Below, one piece after another: positions 41,537 to 49,953 of a stretch of 64,000 nt of DNA. Where the stretch lies: positions 9,690 through 73,689 of the forward strand of contig DJVA01000068.1 in NCBI GenBank assembly GCA_002440705.1, given 5' to 3'. The number at the start of each line of letters is the position of its first letter. Within the stretch, counting starts at the first letter, position 1. A program made the translations under genes and the position numbers. The notes under the pieces are model-generated. The model saw only the letters and a list, made by a program, of their open reading frames with translations, did no database searches and had not been told where the DNA came from. This DNA is from Flavobacteriaceae bacterium UBA6268. Its GTDB lineage: Bacteria > Bacteroidota > Bacteroidia > Flavobacteriales > Flavobacteriaceae.

Positions 41537-42009
41537 AGAAAATCCTGAAATACATTTTAATCATTGCTCTGGTAGCTTTGGTGGTCATCCAATTCATCCG
41601 CCCTGAAAAAAATGAAGGCGGCTATGAAAGTGTGAATGCCTTTTTGGAAGAAACCAAACCTTCTTCCGAAGTCGCGGCTTTATTGAAAAGCCATTGTTAC
41701 GACTGCCATAGCAACCAAACCGTCTATCCCTGGTATGCTGAAGTGGCCCCATTTTCATTTTGGTTGGCCGATCATGTGAAAGATGGGAAGAAGCATTTCA
41801 ACGTTTCCGATTGGGCACAGTATTCCGCCAAGCGGAAAGACCACAAGCTTGAAGAATTGGTGGAGGAAGTAGAACAGGGTGAAATGCCCTTGCCCTCTTA
41901 TACTTGGATGCATGGAAATTTGTCGAAAGAAGAACAAAAACTCATGATGCAATGGGCGCAGGTAGCCCGGCTTCAGTATAAAATGGAGTTGGAGCAACTG
42001 GAAGATTAG
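41533..42009 (+). CDS. Haem-binding domain protein (c-type CxxCH)
   Basis: A 158-residue protein. An N-terminal membrane anchor or signal (ILKYILIIALVALVVIQFI) is followed by SHCYDCHSNQTVYPWY with a CxxCH haem c motif (Cys55, Cys58, His59). The rest matches the small haem-binding domain common in Bacteroidota (VAPFSFWLADHVKDGKKHFNVSDW, EMPLPSYTWMHGNLS with Met as possible axial ligand). It should be a periplasmic membrane-attached cytochrome-like protein. ATGA overlap with the upstream nucleotidase. Confidence 0.9.
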   Translation: MKKILKYILIIALVALVVIQFIRPEKNEGGYESVNAFLEETKPSSEVAALLKSHCYDCHSNQTVYPWYAEVAPFSFWLADHVKDGKKHFNVSDWAQYSAKRKDHKLEELVEEVEQGEMPLPSYTWMHGNLSKEEQKLMMQWAQVARLQYKMELEQLED

Positions 42010-42075
42010 CCATGTTTGGCATTGATTGCTGAATGCGATTTGAATTTATGGCAAGTGTATTTCAACAAATAGTTG

Positions 42076-42083
42076 TATATTTG
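42076..42083 (+). promoter_or_regulatory. -7 element TATATTTG of guaB
   Basis: A perfect TAnnTTTG ends 52 bp before the guaB ATG and 3 bp before an inverted repeat. Confidence 0.65.
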
Positions 42084-42085
42084 CA

Positions 42086-42135
42086 CGCAATTAAATAATA
42101 ATCGCTTCCGTACTTCGAAGCCTAATTTAATTGCG
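42086..42135 (+). promoter_or_regulatory. Perfect 11-bp inverted repeat framing the guaB leader
   Basis: CGCAATTAAAT (42086-42096) and ATTTAATTGCG (42125-42135) are exact complements separated by 28 bp. The right arm ends at the base before the ATG at 42136. An inner GCTTC ... GAAGC pair can extend the fold. In RNA this would bury the ribosome-binding region; as DNA it could be an operator. Confidence 0.6.
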
Positions 42136-43608
42136 ATGACTGCACACGAAAACAAAATTCTAGGAGAAGGCTTAACGTACGACGATGTTCTTTTGGTACC
42201 TGCTTATTCGGAAGTATTGCCAAGGGAAGTTTCCATTGCCACCAAGTTCAGTAAAAATATTTCGTTGAACGTACCGGTAGTTTCGGCCGCCATGGATACC
42301 GTAACCGAAAGTGCCATGGCCATTGCCATGGCTCGTGAAGGAGGAATTGGGGTCTTACATAAAAACATGACTATCGAGCAACAGGCTGCTGAGGTTCGAA
42401 GGGTAAAACGAGCGGAAAGCGGGATGATCCAAGATCCGGTGACCCTAAAAAAGACCAATACGGTTGGTGACGCCCAAAATACCATGCGTGAGTACAGCAT
42501 TGGGGGCATTCCGATTGTAGACAACCAACACAAACTTATTGGTATTGTGACCAACAGGGACCTGCGTTTTGAGAAAAATTTCAACAGAAAGCTTGAAGAA
42601 GTCATGACGGCTACCAATCTTGTTACTGTTGGAAAAGGCACTTCGTTGAAAGATGCTGAAATCATTCTTCAGGAAAATAAAATAGAAAAACTGCCCGTGG
42701 TGGCAGACGATGGTACCCTCCTGGGGTTGATTACCTTTAGGGACATCACCAAGCTTACCCAAAAACCCATTGCCAACAAGGATGCTTTAGGAAGGCTTCG
42801 TGTTGCTGCTGCCATTGGTGTTACCGCTGATGCCTTGGATAGGGCAGAGGCATTGGTAAACGCACAGGTAGATGCGGTAATCATTGATACCGCTCATGGG
42901 CATACCAAAGGAGTGGTTGCCATATTAAAAGAAGTAAAGAAAAAATTCCCCGGATTGGACGTGGTGGTTGGCAACATTGCCACAGGAGAAGCTGCCAAAT
43001 ACCTTGTTGAGGCTGGTGCCGATGCCGTGAAAGTAGGGATTGGTCCGGGTTCTATTTGTACCACGCGCGTAGTAGCTGGGGTTGGTTTCCCACAATTTTC
43101 TGCAGTTCTGGAAGTAGCTGCTGCGATCAAAGGTTCTGGAGTTCCGGTGATTGCCGATGGTGGCATCCGTTATACCGGAGACATTCCCAAAGCCATTGCA
43201 GCAGGGGCAGACAGTGTAATGTTGGGCTCGTTGTTGGCGGGCACCAAGGAATCGCCAGGTGAGACCATTATTTACGAAGGGCGGAAATTTAAATCCTACC
43301 GCGGCATGGGCAGTGTTGAAGCCATGAAACAAGGTTCCAAAGACCGTTATTTTCAAGATGTGGAGGACGATATCAAAAAGTTGGTTCCCGAGGGCATCGT
43401 AGGACGGGTACCCTACAAAGGCGATTTGGTGGAAAGCATGACCCAATTCATTGGCGGTCTTCGTGCCGGAATGGGTTACTGTGGTGCCAAGGATATTGAA
43501 ACCTTAAAAGCAACCGGAAAGTTTGTGAAAATAACTGCGGCAGGGATTCATGAAAGTCACCCGCATGATGTAACCATCACCAAGGAAGCTCCTAATTATT
43601 CAAGATAA
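42136..43608 (+). CDS. guaB: Inosine-5'-monophosphate dehydrogenase
   Basis: A 490-residue enzyme oxidising IMP to XMP in guanine nucleotide synthesis. The ATG at 42136 is chosen because the longer frame contains the promoter. N-terminal TIM-barrel part: TYDDVLLVPAYSEVLPREVSIATKF. Two CBS domains lie at about 95-215 (DPVTLKKTNTVGDAQNTM, VMTATNLVTVGKGTSL). Catalytic loop: GIGPGSICTTR with Cys308. The flap GRVPYKGDLVESMTQFIGGLRAGMGYCGA with Arg-Tyr-type residues follows. Terminator immediately downstream. Confidence 0.97.
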   Translation: MTAHENKILGEGLTYDDVLLVPAYSEVLPREVSIATKFSKNISLNVPVVSAAMDTVTESAMAIAMAREGGIGVLHKNMTIEQQAAEVRRVKRAESGMIQDPVTLKKTNTVGDAQNTMREYSIGGIPIVDNQHKLIGIVTNRDLRFEKNFNRKLEEVMTATNLVTVGKGTSLKDAEIILQENKIEKLPVVADDGTLLGLITFRDITKLTQKPIANKDALGRLRVAAAIGVTADALDRAEALVNAQVDAVIIDTAHGHTKGVVAILKEVKKKFPGLDVVVGNIATGEAAKYLVEAGADAVKVGIGPGSICTTRVVAGVGFPQFSAVLEVAAAIKGSGVPVIADGGIRYTGDIPKAIAAGADSVMLGSLLAGTKESPGETIIYEGRKFKSYRGMGSVEAMKQGSKDRYFQDVEDDIKKLVPEGIVGRVPYKGDLVESMTQFIGGLRAGMGYCGAKDIETLKATGKFVKITAAGIHESHPHDVTITKEAPNYSR

Positions 43609-43636
43609 AAAAAAGCTCCATTTGGAGCTTTTATTA
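43607..43636. terminator. Bidirectional terminator between guaB and ompH
   Basis: AAAAGCTCCA pairs with TGGAGCTTTT (2-nt loop), with eight A on the left (T on the minus strand) and four T on the right. It serves both convergent genes; the minus-strand tail is the stronger. Confidence 0.85.
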
Positions 43637-43657
43637 TTGTTTTGGGAAAACAAATTT

Positions 43658-44164
43658 TTATTCTTCCTGTTTCACTTCGATCCCCATTTCTTTGAGCACC
43701 GCCAGGGTTAGGTCAAAACGGTTGTCGATGTAGACCACATTATTGTCACGGCGCAAAACTTGGGTATAGGCTTCAGCTTGTGCCACTTTTTCTAGGGCTC
43801 CCCCAACTTTATCGTATAGGGGCTGCATGAATTCCTCTTGTTTTAAAACAATGAGTTGGTTGCCGTTTTGTTGGAATTTGTTGAGATCGTCTTCCATGGA
43901 AATCAACGAATCCTGACGTTCTTTCTTCTGCTTAATGGTAAGTAAAGCCTCGTCTTCCTTAAATTTTCCAACCGCTGTTTGATACGCGGTCATTTTTTGG
44001 TCAAACTGTTTCTGTAGGTCGCCTGTGTAGGTTTCGACTTGCTTTTGGACATCGACCAGTTCGGGCATTTTACTTAAAATGAAGTCAATGTCTATAGTTC
44101 CCACTTTGGTTTGGGCAAAGCCAGACATGCAGATAAACAGAAAAAGGATGTTGAAGTATTTCAT
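43658..44164 (-). CDS. OmpH/Skp-like periplasmic chaperone
   Basis: A 168-residue protein. The signal peptide is MKYFNILFLFICMSGFAQ. It is followed by TKVGTIDIDFILSKMPE, the conserved Skp start, and a long coiled coil (about 40-115: VQKQVETYTGDLQKQFDQKMTAYQ, ALLTIKQKKERQDSLISMEDDL). A short C-terminal beta part (NNVVYIDNRFDLTLAVLKEMGI) ends it. Skp-like trimers shield unfolded outer-membrane proteins. Located beside the SurA-type genes. Confidence 0.9.
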   Translation of the reverse strand: MKYFNILFLFICMSGFAQTKVGTIDIDFILSKMPELVDVQKQVETYTGDLQKQFDQKMTAYQTAVGKFKEDEALLTIKQKKERQDSLISMEDDLNKFQQNGNQLIVLKQEEFMQPLYDKVGGALEKVAQAEAYTQVLRRDNNVVYIDNRFDLTLAVLKEMGIEVKQEE

Positions 44165-44238
44165 GATAGTGTATTTTCTTGGCGCAATTATAAGGTAAAT
44201 TTAGGGATATTGAAAAAAATTAAGAAGTTGTTAATACT

Positions 44239-44481
44239 TTAATTTTCCGGAAAGTAACGTTGTCCGCGATGGGGTTTTAGGATTTCGCGTAAGTGCATTA
44301 CCTGTTCATTGGGCACAATCATAAAGGCCATGTAGTGCCCATCAACAATCTTTGAAGTACCTGTGGTTACGGTCTCCAAGCATTCAGAAATGGCAAATTC
44401 TCCCACATGCTTTTCATGGTGCTTTGCAATAGCTTCGGCATTGGGCCCATAAAAGTCCCAGATCATTTTTACAGATTCCAT
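44239..44481 (-). CDS. Small conserved hypothetical protein
   Basis: An 80-residue cytosolic protein (MESVKMIWDFYGPNAEAIAKHHEKHVGEFA ... ILKPHRGQRYFPEN). It has no membrane segment or known motif; His residues cluster near 20-25. It looks like an alpha/beta small domain, with HLREILKPHRGQRYFP at the end. I do not recognise a family beyond a flavobacterial hypothetical. It shares a divergent 228-bp gap with the parvulin operon. Confidence 0.7.
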   Translation of the reverse strand: MESVKMIWDFYGPNAEAIAKHHEKHVGEFAISECLETVTTGTSKIVDGHYMAFMIVPNEQVMHLREILKPHRGQRYFPEN

Positions 44482-44655
44482 CCGTGTTGCATTTTACAGT
44501 GAAAAGTTTTTCGTCTTTCAACCCTTTACCCAAATGGGTCAAATGGTTTAATTCACCACAAAAAACCTTCCCTTAAAAAAACATTCCTTGGCAGCTAAGG
44601 CGACGCAAGGTAGCAAAAAAGCTCATTCTTTTATGATAACGTTCTGTTAACCCAC

Positions 44656-44685
44656 TTGTGAAAGGTTATGTTTTTATTATTTTTG
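44656..44685 (+). promoter_or_regulatory. Consensus promoter of the PPIase operon
   Basis: TTG (44656-44658), 19 bp, then TATTTTTG (44678-44685), 24 bp before the ATG at 44710. Confidence 0.85.
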
Positions 44686-44709
44686 CGGTGCTTTTAAATA
44701 ATCTTAACC

Positions 44710-46662
44710 ATGAAGAAAATCCTTTTGCTTAGTTTTTTGGCTTTGATAGCTTCCACTTCGGTTTTTTCCCAAAAGAAGCACGATGTGCTGTTAACCATAG
44801 ACGACAAGCCAATCTATGCCAAAGAGTTTGAAGCCATTTACAAAAAGAACCTCGACTTGGTGCAGGACGAAGAGCAAAAATCCATCGACGGTTACCTCAA
44901 GCTGTTCATTGATTATAAACTGAAGGTAGCTGAAGGGTATGCACAAGGTTTGGACCAAAAGGAAACCTACATCGGTGATTTTTCGCGTTATGAAGAACAA
45001 TTGTCCAGGAATTACCTTTTTGAAGGTAAAGTTACTTCTGACATGGTGGAGGAAGCTTACAGCCGAAGCCTCGAACAAATTAACGCTTCCCATATTCTCA
45101 TTACGTGTGGGTGGGATGCCTTTCCGCAGGATACTTTAGCAGCTTATAACAAAATAAAGACGCTTCGGGAACGGGCCTTGAAAGGGGAAGATTTTGCCAC
45201 CTTGGCAAAAAACAACTCAGAAGACCCAGGAGGGAAGCAAAATGGAGGGGAATTGGGTTACTTTAGTGTATTCGACATGGTATACCCTTTTGAAAATGCA
45301 GCGTACAATACACCGGTAGGTGAAATTTCAGAAATTGTTCGCACCCAATTTGGTTACCACATCATTAAAGTAAACGAACGTCGAAAAACCCATCCCCCTA
45401 TTGTTGTTTCGCACATCATGATTGTGGATCGAAAGGATTCCACAAACTTCAATGCCGAAGAGCGCATCAATGAGATTTATGGGCTTTTAAAGCAGGGAGA
45501 ATCTTTTGAAGAATTGGCCAAAAAATATTCCGACGACCGAAATACCGCCCTTAATGGCGGACGCTTAAGGCCTTTTACCAAAGGGGAACTCAAAGCCCAG
45601 TCGTTTGAGGACACTGCTTTTTCCTTGCAAAACCCCGGAGACATTTCAGAACCTATTAAGACAAAGTTTGGTTGGCACATCATTCGGCTTGAGGAGAAAA
45701 TGGACATGCCTCCTTTGGACGAAGTGCGTGAAAAGTTTGAGCGCAAGATTAAAGATGGTGATCGCGCCAAAGTTATCGTTAGCACCGTTAATGACAAAAT
45801 AAAACACAAATTTGGGTTTCAGGGGTACGGCTATCTTCCGTTCTTCCAAAATTTCGTAACGGATAGCATTCTTAAAAAAAGATGGACCTATGAACCGCTT
45901 TCACCAAAAGAAAACAAGACCCTATTTACTATTGGGGACAAAGACTATCATTACAATGATTTTGCAGCGTATCTGGCAAAAAGACAGAATACGATTAGAC
46001 CTTATCGTGATAAAATTACGGTCATTAAAATGCTCTATGATGAGTATGAAACGATGTCCCTTAAAAACTTTTACCGAGAAAATTTGGAAAAGGAAAACCC
46101 GGAGTATGCCTCTATTATCAACGAATACCGGGATGGATTATTAATTTTTGAAGTGATGGAAAAGAACGTTTGGGGAAAAGCAAAGGAAGATACCCTTGCA
46201 CAACAACGTTATTTCGAAAACCACCGGCAGGATTACCAATGGAAGGAACGCATAAAGGGAGCAATTTATAGGACTTCCAACAAAGACGATTTGAACCAAG
46301 TAATGGATCTATTGAAGGAAAACAAGACCGGTGATGAAATTAAAAAACTCCTGAATACTGAAAATGTTAAGGTTCTGGTAACCAGTGGCACTTTTCAGAC
46401 TGGGGCCAATGAATTGCCGGCAGGATATCAATTAAAAGTTGGGCAATCCAAAATATTTGAGGAAAATGGCTCGTTTACCATCGTAGAAGGAACGGAACTC
46501 CTTCCTCCAGGCCCCATGGAATTTGAGGAGGTAAAGGGAAGGGTTCTTACCGATTACCAAAATCTATTGGAAAAGGAATGGATGGAACAATTGCGGAATA
46601 AGTATACGGTTGAAGTGAACCAAAAAACACTCAAAAAAATCAAAAAAGAGCTAGGCTCCTAA
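44710..46662 (+). CDS. Periplasmic peptidyl-prolyl isomerase with two parvulin domains
   Basis: A 650-residue chaperone. The signal peptide is MKKILLLSFLALIASTSVFSQ. An N-terminal SurA-like helical region follows. Parvulin domain 1 is about 120-225 (INASHILITCGWDAFPQDT, GELGYFSVFDMVYPFENAAYNTPVGEISEIVRTQFGYHIIKV). Domain 2 is about 230-335 (VVSHIMIVDRKDSTNF, NGGRLRPFTKGELKAQSFEDTAFSL, KFGWHIIRL). A long alpha/beta C-terminal part follows. It probably helps outer-membrane and T9SS client folding. First gene of a run of three related genes, with 0 bp to the next. Confidence 0.93.
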   Translation: MKKILLLSFLALIASTSVFSQKKHDVLLTIDDKPIYAKEFEAIYKKNLDLVQDEEQKSIDGYLKLFIDYKLKVAEGYAQGLDQKETYIGDFSRYEEQLSRNYLFEGKVTSDMVEEAYSRSLEQINASHILITCGWDAFPQDTLAAYNKIKTLRERALKGEDFATLAKNNSEDPGGKQNGGELGYFSVFDMVYPFENAAYNTPVGEISEIVRTQFGYHIIKVNERRKTHPPIVVSHIMIVDRKDSTNFNAEERINEIYGLLKQGESFEELAKKYSDDRNTALNGGRLRPFTKGELKAQSFEDTAFSLQNPGDISEPIKTKFGWHIIRLEEKMDMPPLDEVREKFERKIKDGDRAKVIVSTVNDKIKHKFGFQGYGYLPFFQNFVTDSILKKRWTYEPLSPKENKTLFTIGDKDYHYNDFAAYLAKRQNTIRPYRDKITVIKMLYDEYETMSLKNFYRENLEKENPEYASIINEYRDGLLIFEVMEKNVWGKAKEDTLAQQRYFENHRQDYQWKERIKGAIYRTSNKDDLNQVMDLLKENKTGDEIKKLLNTENVKVLVTSGTFQTGANELPAGYQLKVGQSKIFEENGSFTIVEGTELLPPGPMEFEEVKGRVLTDYQNLLEKEWMEQLRNKYTVEVNQKTLKKIKKELGS

Positions 46663-47514
46663 ATGAAGCAAATTGCGTGGCTTTTACTACTCTTACTGGC
46701 GGGTTCCTGTTCGTATTTTAAACAGGAAAGCCTCCAGAAACCTGTGGCTAGGGTCAACAATTCGTACCTATACGAAGAAGATCTAAAGCCCTTGCAGGAA
46801 CAAATTGCCAGTAAGGAAGACAGCGCCCAATTGGTGAGTAATTTTATCAATAGATGGGCCACGCAACAATTGTTGATCAATCAAGCAAACATCAACCTTC
46901 CACAAGCCCAGTTGTCCGAATTTGAGAAATTGGTGGAGCAGTACAGAATCGATTTATATACGGAAGCCTACAAGAGTAGTATTGTGGCCCAGCAATTGGA
47001 CAGCACTATCAGCAAAGCCGAGTTGCTGACCTATTACGAGCTTAACAAGGAAAATTTTAAACTCAATGACGAACTCTTGAAACTTCGTTACATCCAAGTA
47101 ACCCCCAATTTTGCAAACTTGAATAAGCTCGTGGAGCATTTCAAGCGTTTCAACATGGAAGACCAAGACCGATTGAATGAATGGAGCATTCAATTTAAAT
47201 CCTTCAGTCTCAATGATTCCACTTGGGTAAAAAAAGAGCATCTCGTGCAAAGCCTCCCCATAGTGTTGGAAGCTGGCGAGCATGTGTTAAAAAAAAGCAA
47301 TTTTACGCAACTGCAAGATTCATTAGGAGTATATTTGGTGAAAATCGAAGACGTACTGGCGCGCAACGATATTGCCCCGTTACCCTATGTGGAACCAACG
47401 ATACGACAAATCATTTTGAACAAACGAAAGCAAGAGCTAACAAAGAAACTTGAAAAGGACATTACCAAAGATGCAATTAGAAACAATACTTTTGAAATTT
47501 ACCCGCAACACTAA
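46663..47514 (+). CDS. SurA-like lipoprotein lacking an obvious parvulin core
   Basis: A 283-residue lipoprotein (lipobox LLAGSC, Cys16). The N-terminal region (VARVNNSYLYEEDLKPL, FINRWATQQLLINQA) matches SurA/PrsA N-domains. The middle segment LRYIQVTPNFANLNKLVEHFKRF keeps a trace of the parvulin strand, but the usual GGDLG/FGYHI motifs are absent, so isomerase activity is doubtful. It ends PYVEPTIRQIILNKRKQELTKKLEKDITKDAIRNN. Start directly after the previous stop; the next gene overlaps its end by 44 bp. Likely a chaperone partner in the same complex. Confidence 0.82.
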   Translation: MKQIAWLLLLLLAGSCSYFKQESLQKPVARVNNSYLYEEDLKPLQEQIASKEDSAQLVSNFINRWATQQLLINQANINLPQAQLSEFEKLVEQYRIDLYTEAYKSSIVAQQLDSTISKAELLTYYELNKENFKLNDELLKLRYIQVTPNFANLNKLVEHFKRFNMEDQDRLNEWSIQFKSFSLNDSTWVKKEHLVQSLPIVLEAGEHVLKKSNFTQLQDSLGVYLVKIEDVLARNDIAPLPYVEPTIRQIILNKRKQELTKKLEKDITKDAIRNNTFEIYPQH

Positions 47515-48937
47515 ATGGGCCATCTTCATCATTACTTTCTGTGTGGTGAGTATTCGAGCGCAACAGGTGGTTATCGATAGTACCAACGTCATTAAGGATG
47601 TGGCATCCACTCTAGCAGTTAAAAAAGATAGCGTAAAGCCATTCAAGCGTTTTAAGGCCGAAGGGGTTGCCGCAGTAATAGGAGAGTATGTGGTTTTGGA
47701 TAGCGATATCGACAAAAGTTATCTGGAACTGCAACAACAAGGTATTTCCATTGAAGGAGTAACCCGCTGCCAATTATTGGGCAAATTGATGGAAGACAAG
47801 CTTTATGCCCATCAGGCCAAGATCGACAGTATTGAAGTTTCAGATGCCGAAATTACCTCCCGCATCGAACAGCAATTGGCCTACATCATCGAGCAATTTG
47901 GTGGCGACGAAGAAAAGGTTGCCATTTTTTACAAAAAAGACAACATCGAGGAATTGCGACAAGAACTTTTCCAAACCAACAAAATTATTTTCCTGGCCAA
48001 TCAAATGCAGCAAAAGGTAGTGGAAAACGTTGAAGTTACCCCAGAGGAGGTGCGTCAGTTTTTCTTTTCCATACCCGAAGATGATCGCCCTGTATTTAGT
48101 GCCGAAGTGGAAGTAGCTCAAATTGTGATCGAACCCAAAATAACCGAAGAGGCGAAACTCAAGGTCATCGATCGCCTCAATGAAATGCGTCAGGACATTA
48201 TTGAAAACGGGGCCAGTTTTTCAACCAAGGCCGTGCTGTATTCCAAAGACCCTGGTTCGGCTTCCAAGGGGGGGCTCATTCAGGGCATCAAAAGGAGTTC
48301 TCCTTTTGCCAAAGAATTTAAGGATGTAGCTTTTTCTCTTTTGGAAGGTGAAGTAAGTGAACCATTTGAAACCGAGTTTGGTTTTCATATTTTGAAAGTC
48401 GATAAAGTACGCGGACAGGAAATCGACGTAAGGCATATCTTGCTTTTTCCTGAAGTTTCACAAGATGTTATCGATCAGGCAAAGGCCAAAATAGATTCCA
48501 TTCGCTCCGAAATTACTGCTGGCAGGATTACATTTGCTGAAGCGGCTAGGAAATTTTCCGACGAAAAGGAAACCCGCAACAATGGAGGTCAATTGGTAAA
48601 CCCCGTTACGTTGGACACCCATTTCGATCTTACCAAAATGGACCCCACCTTAAGCGCTCAGGTATACAACCTTAAAAACGATGAGATGTCGCCAGTTTTA
48701 ACCGACCGCGATTTTACGGGAAAAAGTAGTTTCAAGATCCTAACGGTGACCAATAGGTATCCGGAACACCCCGCCGATTTTATCAATGACTACGAAAAAA
48801 TCAAGGATTTGGCCCTCAAGGAAAAACAGATAAAAGCCATAGGAGATTGGCAAAACAAAAAAATAAAGGATACCTATGTAAGTGTGAATGCTGATTATAG
48901 GGATTGTGAATTTTCCAGTAATTGGCTGAAAGAATAA
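47471..48937 (+). CDS. SurA-type periplasmic peptidyl-prolyl isomerase
   Basis: A 488-residue protein. The ATG at 47471 gives MQLETILLKFTRNTKWAIFIITFCVVSIRAQQ with a signal peptide; the alternative TTG at 47450 is less likely. SurA N-domain: VAAVIGEYVVLDSDIDKSYLELQQQ. Parvulin 1, about 220-325: FSAEVEVAQIVI, SASKGGLIQGIKRSSPFAKEFKDVAFSL, FETEFGFHILKV. Parvulin 2, about 330-430: VRHILLFPEVSQDVID, AARKFSDEKETRNNGGQL. It escorts outer-membrane proteins across the periplasm. It overlaps the previous gene by 44 bp. Confidence 0.93.
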   Translation: MQLETILLKFTRNTKWAIFIITFCVVSIRAQQVVIDSTNVIKDVASTLAVKKDSVKPFKRFKAEGVAAVIGEYVVLDSDIDKSYLELQQQGISIEGVTRCQLLGKLMEDKLYAHQAKIDSIEVSDAEITSRIEQQLAYIIEQFGGDEEKVAIFYKKDNIEELRQELFQTNKIIFLANQMQQKVVENVEVTPEEVRQFFFSIPEDDRPVFSAEVEVAQIVIEPKITEEAKLKVIDRLNEMRQDIIENGASFSTKAVLYSKDPGSASKGGLIQGIKRSSPFAKEFKDVAFSLLEGEVSEPFETEFGFHILKVDKVRGQEIDVRHILLFPEVSQDVIDQAKAKIDSIRSEITAGRITFAEAARKFSDEKETRNNGGQLVNPVTLDTHFDLTKMDPTLSAQVYNLKNDEMSPVLTDRDFTGKSSFKILTVTNRYPEHPADFINDYEKIKDLALKEKQIKAIGDWQNKKIKDTYVSVNADYRDCEFSSNWLKE

Positions 48938-48954
48938 ATTTTAAAACAAAATCT

Positions 48955-49908
48955 ATGTCTGATGTTACCGCAGTGAAACAACTTGTTTCCAAATACAATG
49001 CCTTAACCCAGGAAATCAAGAAAGTAATAGTAGGACAGGATGATGTTGTAGAACAGGTATTGCTTTCCATTTTTTCGGGAGGCCATGCATTGCTCATCGG
49101 GGTTCCGGGACTTGCAAAAACCTTATTGGTGAATACCGTTGCGCAAGCTTTGGGCCTTCAATTCAAACGAATCCAGTTTACACCCGATTTGATGCCGAGT
49201 GACATTCTTGGTTCTGAAATATTGGATAACAACCGGGAGTTTAAATTCATCAAGGGCCCCATTTTTGCGAACATTATTCTTGCCGATGAAATCAACCGAA
49301 CACCTCCAAAAACCCAAGCAGCTTTGTTGGAAGCCATGCAGGAACGTGCGGTAACCGTAGCTGGACATCACTATAAATTGGATTTGCCTTATTTTGTGCT
49401 TGCCACCCAAAACCCCATTGAGCAAGAAGGAACGTATCCCTTACCAGAAGCGCAATTGGATCGTTTTATGTTCGCGATCAATTTGGAGTATCCAAGTTTT
49501 GCAGAAGAAGTTGAAGTGGTAAAAACCACTACAACTGATAATTTTGTTACGGTAAACCCCCTCTTTTCAGCACAGGAAATTATTGATTACCAACACTTAA
49601 TTCGAAGGGTTCCCGTGGCCGATAACGTTGTGGAATATGCGGTTACTATGGTAGGAAAGTCCCGTCCCAATACCCAAGCCGCTAACGAAACAGTGAACAA
49701 TTATGTAGATTGGGGTGCGGGTCCGCGCGCTTCCCAAAACCTAATACTTGCCGCGAAAGCTCATGCTGCGTTGCATGGTAAGTTTTCTCCCGATATAGAA
49801 GATGTTCAAAAAGTAGCCCTTGGGGTACTACGTCATCGTTTGATAAAGAACTACAAAGCGGAAGCCGAAGGACTCAGCATAGAAACAATCATAAAAGGAC
49901 TTTTTTAG
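48955..49908 (+). CDS. MoxR family AAA+ ATPase
   Basis: A 317-residue AAA+ protein. Start MSDVTAVKQL at 48955. Motifs are Walker A GVPGLAKTLLVNT (GxxGxxKT), ILADEINRTPPKTQAALLEAMQERAVTVAGHHY (Walker B and the MoxR helix insert), LATQNPIEQEGTYPLPEAQLDRFMF (sensor 1 and arginine finger) and a C-terminal lid (GPRASQNLILAAKAHAAL, VALGVLRHRLIKNY). MoxR proteins act as chaperones with VWA partners. No DUF58 or VWA gene follows, so this is the copy linked to the surA-type genes. Confidence 0.95.
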   Translation: MSDVTAVKQLVSKYNALTQEIKKVIVGQDDVVEQVLLSIFSGGHALLIGVPGLAKTLLVNTVAQALGLQFKRIQFTPDLMPSDILGSEILDNNREFKFIKGPIFANIILADEINRTPPKTQAALLEAMQERAVTVAGHHYKLDLPYFVLATQNPIEQEGTYPLPEAQLDRFMFAINLEYPSFAEEVEVVKTTTTDNFVTVNPLFSAQEIIDYQHLIRRVPVADNVVEYAVTMVGKSRPNTQAANETVNNYVDWGAGPRASQNLILAAKAHAALHGKFSPDIEDVQKVALGVLRHRLIKNYKAEAEGLSIETIIKGLF

Positions 49909-49953
49909 TTATAAGTTGGTTTTGCTTACCTTCGTTTTGTTGAACCAATCAAC

